From Terriglobia bacterium (GTDB lineage: Bacteria; Acidobacteriota; Terriglobia; UBA7540), in the NCBI GenBank assembly GCA_020072905.1, contig JAIQGB010000106.1:1-10981 (forward strand): DNA of 10,981 bases, given 5' to 3'. Every line of letters starts with the position of its first letter. The first letter of the stretch is position 1. This document shows positions 5,730 through 10,981 of the stretch, piece by piece. The notes beneath the pieces were generated by a model. It made no database searches. It was given only the letters and a program-made list of their open reading frames with translations, and had not been told where the DNA came from. The position numbers and the translations under genes are program-made.

Positions 5730-6440
5730 TCATACCTCCACAAAGTCTGGACCAGGATGTCTGGGGATTTCAGTCGTGCCTTGACTGTAGTACTCGTCGA
5801 AGCTGCGGTGTGAAGTTGCCCCATCGTCGACCCAGTCCTCCTCCGTATAACTCATTCCATGACGGCCGGGAACCTTGCGTGCCGGTCCGGATTGGTAGAG
5901 AGGACAAGATCGAGGACCGTAGCAGAAGGTCTCGGTTCGGTAGCGGCGTGCACTTGGATTCCACTGATCAATAATCATCTCGACCGCCATCTTGCATCCC
6001 CACATGCAGCTGGTGCACTTGTCCTGGTATGTTCGTGCTGCAAGCCGCCGATGACCGCGTTGCCGGTAGACTGGTAGCGGCGGTGGAGCGCCGCGCCACG
6101 GAGGTGGCTGGGTCTCTTCATCAACCTCATGTACGCTGACCTTCAGATTGCTGATCTTGTAGAATTCAACCGTCTCAAGACGCGGATCGGCAAGCGGCAG
6201 CGCATCCCCGGATGCCGTGTTACCGACCCGGAAATGGTGTTTGGCGTGAGCGCCTTCCCCCACGCCGAGGAGAGAATCTCGGGCCTCGCTTCCGATCCTC
6301 CCGCGAACCCTTAGTGTGTACCCCAGATACGAATGATTACGCTGATCGAAAGAGCGGCTCAATCGGATCCGCGGTTGGACCGAAATCAACACACCACTCC
6401 ATGGGATTTTCTCAGCTACCTGGCTCTTCAAGAGAGTCAA
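5730..6440 (-). CDS. Conserved Cys-rich protein of unknown function, C-terminus replaced by IS end
   Basis: I do not know a function. The 236-residue product reads like a real conserved protein. An N-terminal beta-rich half has GVLISVQPRIRLSRSFDQ, then NHSYLGYTLRV, and AKHHFRVGNTASGDA followed by PRLETVEFYKISNLKV. A Cys-rich half has C142-x2-C145-x3-C149 in a KCTSCMWGCKM context, VEMIIDQWNP, then C173-x5-C179 (FCYGPRSCPLY), and KVPGRHGMSYTEEDWVDD. Five cysteines in two clusters suggest a bound metal (zinc or Fe-S), which is inference. There is no signal peptide or membrane segment. TTG at 6440 is chosen because GGAGAGG lies 8 nt upstream and no in-frame ATG precedes the conserved part. The last seven or so codons (after PRHP) and the stop lie inside the IS3 end at 5754, so the native C-terminus is lost, probably only a few residues. 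Confidence 0.7.
   Translation of the reverse strand: MTLLKSQVAEKIPWSGVLISVQPRIRLSRSFDQRNHSYLGYTLRVRGRIGSEARDSLLGVGEGAHAKHHFRVGNTASGDALPLADPRLETVEFYKISNLKVSVHEVDEETQPPPWRGAPPPLPVYRQRGHRRLAARTYQDKCTSCMWGCKMAVEMIIDQWNPSARRYRTETFCYGPRSCPLYQSGPARKVPGRHGMSYTEEDWVDDGATSHRSFDEYYSQGTTEIPRHPGPDFVEV
5740..5754 (-). repeat. IS3 right terminal inverted repeat (tentative)
   Basis: Read on the minus strand this is TGGTC, CA, GACTTTGT. It lies about 70 bp upstream of the orfA start and at the same time encodes the last residues of the neighbouring Cys-rich protein. Confidence 0.5.
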
Positions 6441-7510
6441 GCTGCAGACCTCTCCAATCGGTATTCGTGATGTAGTCCACCCAGAATAGCCTTGGCCACA
6501 ACTTGATGATCGATCGGCAAATGATGCCTACAAGGTTGGACCCGGCGGCAGCCGACCTCGGGATCGGGGATACCCGGCCCCAAGCTAGAATGCAGTCGAC
6601 CCCGATTGTAGTGAGTGACCCACTCCTTGAGGATTCGCCGCAGATGCTTTTAACCTAGCGGGATCAAGAAATCGAGGCACTCCCTCCGAATGGTGCCGAT
6701 GCGCCGCTCGCAGAAAGCATTGGTCTGGGGTGCCCGAAATGGGGTCTTCAACGCTCTCACGCCCATCGACGTCAGCGCCGAATCGAGGTCCGGGAAATAG
6801 ATACTGTCCCGCTCATGAATGACAAAGTGATAGGGCTGCTCACCGGGGATCGCTTCACGGAACTGCTGGAGGGTCCAGTCCGCTGTGGGATGAGCGGTGA
6901 CGTTGTAGTGGGCAATCCTGCGCGATCCCGCCTCCAAAATCACAAAGACGTAAGAAACCCGAAACGTGGCCGTCACGGCGATGAAGAAATCACCGGCGAC
7001 GATGGCCTGGGCATGATTTCGCACGAACGTCATCCAACGCTGGGAAGAAATGGTTCCTCTGGATCCCCAGTCCTCCGGCAGATAGCGTCTGACGGTTCGA
7101 GGCGAGACTCGGATCCCCAGTTTCAAGAGTAGTTCAGCAGCGAGGCGTTCTTCTCCCCAAGTTGGGTTGTTCCGGGCCATCTCGACGATCAGTTGCCGCA
7201 GATCAACTGGAATACGCGGCCTACCGCGAGGTCTCGACTTCATACGCCAGAACAGCTGAAAACCCTTCCGATGCCAGCGAATCATAGTCTCCGGCTTGAC
7301 GATGACGAGTGCTTCTTTCCAGGCAAGCAAATTGGACAGAAGTGCCAGAGCGAGCCGAGTAGCATCATTGGCTCGCCTGGGCTTGGCCTGGCGTTCTAAG
7401 TGCAGAGCGAGCTGCTTCTTGAGGAAGAGATTCTCGGCTTTCAGGACAGCACTCGAGCGCGTCCCCAATAAAAGGAAGCGGACGGCATCCCGGACAAGAT
7501 GGAAAAACAT
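6437..7510 (-). pseudogene. DDE integrase-core transposase with internal ochre stop
   Basis: This belongs to the rve / rve_3 integrase-core transposases common as single-gene elements in Acidobacteriota and Planctomycetota. Landmarks: MFFHLVRDAVRFLLLG and AENLFLKKQLALHLER at the start, the helix-turn-helix region ETMIRWHRKGFQLFWR, NPTWGEERLAAELLLKLG with VSPRTVRRYL, and then the core. Catalytic acids are D in VAGDFFIAVTATFRV and E in CERRIGTIRRECLDF. The second acid, normally D in an HDRDSIF motif, is E here (VIHERDSIY). TAA at 6650-6652 breaks the frame after LIPLG. Beyond it the same frame continues in family with HLRRILKEWVTHYNRGR, HSSLGPGIPDP and HHEYRLERSAA to TGA at 6437-6439; GAA to TAA is one base. 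ATG 7510 is preferred; a GTG at 7564 would add 18 off-family residues. No terminal repeats were identified. Confidence 0.82.
6449..6455 (-). promoter_or_regulatory. Ribosome binding site deciding the TTG start of the Cys-rich gene
   Basis: GGAGAGG on the minus strand ends 8 nt before TTG at 6440-6438. It also lies within the last codons of the transposase (RLERS), so it may be a fortuitous site that became useful. It is the main support for the unusual start codon. Confidence 0.5.
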
Positions 7511-7821
7511 AGAAACGAAACGCAGGAGGGCTGGAAGGGTCGCCGTAGTGCCGCAGGATGCCACGCCGTGGCTGTTCAGGGCAAACCTCTAATTCTCAAT
7601 TGGATTCCTAATCGGTAGTACTCGCCGTACAGATTTTTTGCGGAGCACACGTGCTGACCGTCAAGTCCCAAACTTGATTTCGGGTTCCTCGCGCGCTGAG
7701 GTTCGCAGTTTTTCGATGTGGGGATGGATTCAGCCCTCTCCCACCCACCCCGGCACCCTCTTTGATTTTCAGGCGTGCGGCACCTCTGTGTGGGGTAGCT
7801 TGATGGAAACGGGCCGAGATG

Positions 7822-7852
7822 CAGCCCCAAGAACAGTGACAGTCTGTGGCTG
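7822..7852 (+). other. Hairpin of unknown role
   Basis: Outer stem CAGCC (7822-7826) with GGCTG (7848-7852), inner stem ACAG (7833-7836) with CTGT (7844-7847), a 6-nt bulge on the 5' side and a 7-nt loop. No U-tract follows, so it is not an obvious terminator. A structured leader or RNA is possible but not shown. Confidence 0.3.
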
Positions 7853-8016
7853 AAGGGAAGGCCAAGGACAAGTGCGAGCGGGCAGGGAGGGTGGAGGCGA
7901 GAAACGGGCTAACCAAGTCAGCGAAACTGCTAATCGAGCCGCGATGCAACCCGAGGGCGGCTATGTCGATCTGAACTTGAAACGCGAGGGCGGCAGGCGT
8001 AGGGTTTTCGCGTAGA

Positions 8017-8039
8017 GATCAAGTCGAAATCGGAAACTC
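8017..8039 (+). repeat. Short heptad-like stretch resembling tract 3
   Basis: GATCAAG, TCGAAAT and CGGAAAC follow each other in 7-nt steps from 8017, then TC. From 8024 it matches the first 16 bases of the tract at 540 at 14 positions. It is non-coding here, about 120 bp before the GH2 start. Confidence 0.35.
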
Positions 8040-8144
8040 CGGCCAACATTCTTTTCTGGTAGAAGTTCGAAGCACTTTTTCCAAAACGAGGAGTTCCCGC
8101 CCGAAATTGTGCGCGCGAGGGCCTGATAAGGCGCCTCGCATCGA

Positions 8145-8150
8145 AAGGGA
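8145..8150 (+). promoter_or_regulatory. Ribosome binding site of the GH2 gene
   Basis: AAGGGA lies 9 nt before ATG 8160. It supports this start, which is also where the twin-arginine signal begins. Confidence 0.5.
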
Positions 8151-8159
8151 CTGACCATA

Positions 8160-10981
8160 ATGAATCGGCGAACTTTTGTGAGGGCACTTGGCACTTCGGC
8201 TATTTCTTCGACTTGGGGAATCACAGATGGCGCGGTCTTGGCAAGGCTGAACCAGGCGTCGCTCTCCAAGGCTCTTCATCCCAACTCTGCTCCTCCCTCT
8301 GCAGGTGCCGCTCTAGCCAGCGAGGTCTGGCCGAGACCGGTTATTGTTCCGCTGCCGAAAGAGGTGGCAGGTGCCTCCCAACCCATCGTGGATTTAGCCG
8401 GAACCTGGAAACTCACCACTTCTCCTCCGGCTGACTTTTGGACGAATGGTGTGGATCCTGCCGGCTGGCCTGAGGTCACAGTCCCGGGCGAGCTCGCCGC
8501 GCAGGGAATACTGTTCGCAAGGGATAATGAATATGCTTATAAGAGGTCAGTCGAGATTCCTGCCGAGGCAAAAGGCAAGAAGGTCTTGCTACGATTTGAC
8601 GGCGTTTACAGTTATGCGCGGGTTTGGGTGAATGGGAAATTGGTGAGAGAGCACCACGGCGGGTTCACATCCTGGGATTGCGATATCACCGAGTATGTGA
8701 CACCCGGACAAACAGCCTGGATCACCGTGGGAGTTACCGATCGCGCCGATGAGATCTCTTATGCCAGCAATTATGCCAAACACTACCTCGGCGGGATTTT
8801 GCGAGGTGCATGGCTCGCCGTCCTACCTCCAGACTACCTCTCGCGGTTCCACATCAAAACAGATTTCGATTCGTCATACAAAGACGCGCGCCTGAAAGTA
8901 ACGGGGGCCGTGGTATTGCGGGGTGGTCATGGCGCCACGTTGAACCTGCATTTGACGGACCCGCGGGGGAAAAGCATTCCTGTGAACCCGAATTCGCTGG
9001 TCTTCTCGGCCGAAAAGCCGGAATCGTCCCTTGAGATTCCTGTCTCTTCGCCTAGGAAATGGGATGCCGAGCATCCGAACCTCTACACACTCGCAGGCGA
9101 GTTGATGGTTCATGGGTCCGCCGTGGAGAAGCTGGAAAGGAGGATCGGGTTCCGGAAAGTCGAGCGGCGCAAGAACCGGCTTTACATCAATGGCGACCCG
9201 GTGAAGCTGCGCGGGGTGTGCCGCCACGATACGCACCCCTTGCTCGGGAGAGTAACCACTCCGCAACAGGATGAGAGGGACGTCCTTTTGCTCCGCGATG
9301 CCAATGTCAATTTCGTAAGGACCTCGCACTATCCTCCCACGGAAGACTTTTTGGAAGCCTGCGACCGTTATGGGATCTATGTGGAAGAAGAATCGGCAGT
9401 GTGCTTCGTAAGGCAGGAATGGTCGGTTACGGGTGGGGGAACCGAATCAGATCCGGAATTCACTTCCCGATACATGAACCAATTTGCCGAAATGATCGAA
9501 AGAGACCGAAGTCATCCCTCGGTCGTTTTTTGGTCATTGGGGAACGAAAGCGCGTGGGGCTCGAATTTCCAGAAGGAACATGACTACGCCAAGCAGGAAG
9601 ATACCTCCCGGCCTGTTATCTTTAGTTATCCTCGGACGGTTCCCCAAGGCGTGGATGGCTACGACCTTTTCAGCGAACACTACCCGAAGTTTGACGAGGA
9701 CTTGACGAGTAAAGACCTGCCCAAACTCAACGACGAATACGCGCACATTTCTTGCTACAACACTAAAACCTTGAAGCTTGACCCAGGGGTCAGAAACTTC
9801 TGGGGACAGAGCTTGAAGCGCTTCTGGGAGAACTGTTATACCGCTGACGGCTGCCTCGGAGGAGCGATTTGGGCCGGGTTTGATGAGGTTTTTTTGCTGC
9901 CGGAATCCCCCGTGGGCTATGGCGAATGGGGAATTGTGGATGGATGGCGCAGGCCCAAGCCGGAATATTGGCTAACCAAGAAGGCCTATTCTCCGGTGCG
10001 GATTGCTGATGGAGAAATCCCGAAGCCGCCGGTCGCGGGCCAGCCCCTGGAGATCCCCATAAAGAACTGGTTCAACCACACCAATCTGGATGAAATCAAG
10101 ATCGTCTGGACGGTGGGAAGTGCCTCAGGGGAAGTCAAGAGCTTGAATCTCGCTCCTGGAGTGGAGGGGGTGATCACCATCCCCCCTCGGAGTTGGCAAG
10201 AGGGAGAGACTCTGAATCTCAAGTTTTTCCGCGCCGGCGGCCTGCTTGTGGACGAGTTCAATCTGAGAATCGGCAAGCGCGTAAGGCGTTTCCCCAACGA
10301 AAAAGGGCCGGGCCCAAAGATATCCGAGGATGCTCGATCGCTCAGCGTTCAAGGGGCGGAATTCAACATAGTTTTTGACAAGGAGACCGGGCTCATTGCC
10401 GAAGGAACCTTTCGCGGCAGGAAAATTCTTGAAAGCGGACCGTTTTTGAACCTCGGGTCAGTTGCCTTATCCCCCTGGTGGCTGACGGGTATTCGTCACT
10501 CCACGACCTCGGAAGCGGCAGTCATCAATCTCTCCGGGGCCTACATGGCGCGCCGCGGGGACACCGGAGTCTTAGGTGTGGAGTTTGAAATCAGGATCGA
10601 CGGCCAGGCGTTGGTCACCACGGGGTATTTAATCCACGGGCAGCCCAAGGAAATGAGTGAAGTGGGAGTCGCTTATAAGCTTCCAAGCTCGATCGACCGG
10701 CTCACGTGGGATCGAAAAGCCTTATGGAGTGCCTATCCTTCGGATCACATCGGCCGTCCGCAGGGGATGGCGATGAGGAATGCAAGTAATCTGGTCGAAA
10801 CCTACCGCAGAGAACCGAAAAGCCCTTGGTCGCAAGACTCTAAAGATTTCTTCTTGTACGGGCCGGAAGACCCTGGCGGCCGCGGCACCAATGACTTTCG
10901 GAGTCTCAAAGAAAGCATTTGGCACGCCTCCTGTATCTTGGCGGGAACGGACCTGCGAGTCCGCGCAGAATCGGATGGCAC
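8160..10981 (+). CDS. Glycoside hydrolase family 2 (beta-galactosidase-like), Tat-exported, 3' partial
   Basis: A retaining glycosidase of GH2, probably releasing beta-linked sugars outside the cytoplasm; the exact sugar cannot be read from sequence. Residues 1-30 form a Tat-like signal (NRRTFVRALGTSA) with a weak hydrophobic core. A sugar-binding jelly-roll domain follows (about 75-205; GTWKLTTSP to ITEYVTPGQ), then the GH2 Ig-like domain (about 207-335) and the TIM barrel (about 337-610). Barrel motifs include KLRGVCRHDTHPLLG, RTSHYPPTEDFLEACDRYG and WSLGNES, where E463 is the acid/base; E526 in NDEYAHISCYN is the likely nucleophile, aligned with CEYAH of LacZ. GGAIWAGFDE closes the barrel. 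From about residue 615 there are further beta domains, including one like the LacZ C-terminal domain (QGAEFNIVFDKETG). No stop occurs before the window edge: 940 codons are seen, and the family fits about 1000-1100. VEEESAVCF instead of the LacZ DEANIETHG marks a distinct subgroup. Confidence 0.92.
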   Translation, partial: MNRRTFVRALGTSAISSTWGITDGAVLARLNQASLSKALHPNSAPPSAGAALASEVWPRPVIVPLPKEVAGASQPIVDLAGTWKLTTSPPADFWTNGVDPAGWPEVTVPGELAAQGILFARDNEYAYKRSVEIPAEAKGKKVLLRFDGVYSYARVWVNGKLVREHHGGFTSWDCDITEYVTPGQTAWITVGVTDRADEISYASNYAKHYLGGILRGAWLAVLPPDYLSRFHIKTDFDSSYKDARLKVTGAVVLRGGHGATLNLHLTDPRGKSIPVNPNSLVFSAEKPESSLEIPVSSPRKWDAEHPNLYTLAGELMVHGSAVEKLERRIGFRKVERRKNRLYINGDPVKLRGVCRHDTHPLLGRVTTPQQDERDVLLLRDANVNFVRTSHYPPTEDFLEACDRYGIYVEEESAVCFVRQEWSVTGGGTESDPEFTSRYMNQFAEMIERDRSHPSVVFWSLGNESAWGSNFQKEHDYAKQEDTSRPVIFSYPRTVPQGVDGYDLFSEHYPKFDEDLTSKDLPKLNDEYAHISCYNTKTLKLDPGVRNFWGQSLKRFWENCYTADGCLGGAIWAGFDEVFLLPESPVGYGEWGIVDGWRRPKPEYWLTKKAYSPVRIADGEIPKPPVAGQPLEIPIKNWFNHTNLDEIKIVWTVGSASGEVKSLNLAPGVEGVITIPPRSWQEGETLNLKFFRAGGLLVDEFNLRIGKRVRRFPNEKGPGPKISEDARSLSVQGAEFNIVFDKETGLIAEGTFRGRKILESGPFLNLGSVALSPWWLTGIRHSTTSEAAVINLSGAYMARRGDTGVLGVEFEIRIDGQALVTTGYLIHGQPKEMSEVGVAYKLPSSIDRLTWDRKALWSAYPSDHIGRPQGMAMRNASNLVETYRREPKSPWSQDSKDFFLYGPEDPGGRGTNDFRSLKESIWHASCILAGTDLRVRAESDG

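Larger units (their letters stand above)
4457..5754 (-). mobile_element. IS3-family insertion sequence, decayed (about 1.3 kb)
   Basis: A two-ORF element of IS3 type: orfA with a helix-turn-helix, followed by orfB with an rve (DDE) integrase core, both on the minus strand. Ends are proposed from shared sequence. The right end read inward gives TGGTC, 2 nt, GACTTTGT (5754 down to 5740); the left end gives TGGTC at 4457-4461 and GACTTTGT at 4477-4484, with 13 extra nt between. A 3-bp direct repeat GGA flanks both ends (4454-4456 and 5755-5757), the length usual for several IS3 groups. The orfB stop lies inside the left end, also usual. The boundaries are inference; the element itself is certain. 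Both ORFs are frameshifted, so it is unlikely to move unaided. Confidence 0.75.
7511..8159. other. Long intergenic region upstream of the GH2 gene
   Basis: About 650 bp without a convincing gene. Open frames on the minus strand (about 7576-7949 and 7930-8279) are short, overlap each other and have no recognisable domain. The region must hold the upstream end of the transposase element and the leader of the GH2 gene, but I could not place either a terminal repeat or a good promoter. Two things stand out and are listed separately: a hairpin at 7822-7852 and a short heptad-like stretch at 8017-8039. CGAGGGCGGC also occurs twice, at 7952-7961 and 7985-7994. Confidence 0.5.

Noticed and set aside
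5678..7649. Shared 12-mer TTGCGGAGCACA (minus at 5678-5689, plus at 7638-7649) as ends of a composite element
   Set aside because: Exact 12-mers are expected several times by chance in 11 kb on two strands, and similarity does not extend further.
7977..8005. TTGAAA and TAGGGT with 17-nt spacing as a promoter for the GH2 gene
   Set aside because: The -10 box matches the consensus poorly; not enough to call.
7943..8014. 23-codon plus-strand ORF (MQPEGGYVDLNLKREGG...) as a small gene
   Set aside because: No ribosome site and no conservation visible; the pattern comes from the repeated CGAGGGCGGC.
8874..9329. Minus-strand open frame opposite the GH2 gene
   Set aside because: The plus-strand frame is continuous GH2 coding sequence here; the antisense frame is a shadow.

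Overview
The window looks like an accessory stretch of an Acidobacteriota-type chromosome (Solibacter/Bryobacter-like). This rests on architecture, not on a search. It carries a very long SBBP beta-propeller / choice-of-anchor D surface protein ending in a transmembrane pair and a Cys-Gly-rich, Pro-rich tail, an integron-integrase-like fragment, decayed transposases, and a Tat-exported family 2 glycoside hydrolase. No tRNA, rRNA or CRISPR array was seen.

Layout. 2-3619 (+) is the SBBP protein. Its reading frame is open through the left window edge, so its 5' end is missing. Its N-terminal part holds four tracts of degenerate 7-nt tandem repeats lying between conserved blocks. 3750-4157 (-) is the N-terminal half of an IntI-type tyrosine recombinase with no catalytic domain; a cluster of four dyad symmetries lies just upstream of it (4163-4269). 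4457-5754 is an IS3-family insertion sequence whose orfA and orfB (-) each carry one single-base frameshift. 5730-6440 (-) is a cysteine-rich conserved protein of unknown function whose last codons and stop come from the IS3 end. Directly upstream of it (6437-7510, -) is a DDE integrase-core transposase interrupted by an ochre stop, with a changed catalytic residue. About 650 bp of mostly unassigned DNA (7511-8159) then separates the transposon graveyard from a GH2 beta-galactosidase-like gene (8160 to the right edge, +), which is cut by the window.

How the parts relate. The two outer genes encode exported proteins: a cell-surface or adhesive propeller and a sugar hydrolase. Between them, about 4.5 kb reads as a landing zone for mobile elements, all on the minus strand, in several states of decay. 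The one non-mobile gene inside it, the Cys-rich protein, is hemmed in by a transposon at each end: its probable TTG start overlaps the transposase stop, and its stop codon is supplied by the IS. No intact new defence or metabolic system is evident. The most unusual signals are the heptad-repeat tracts inside coding sequence, the dyad cluster next to the recombinase fragment, and the Cys-rich family protein.
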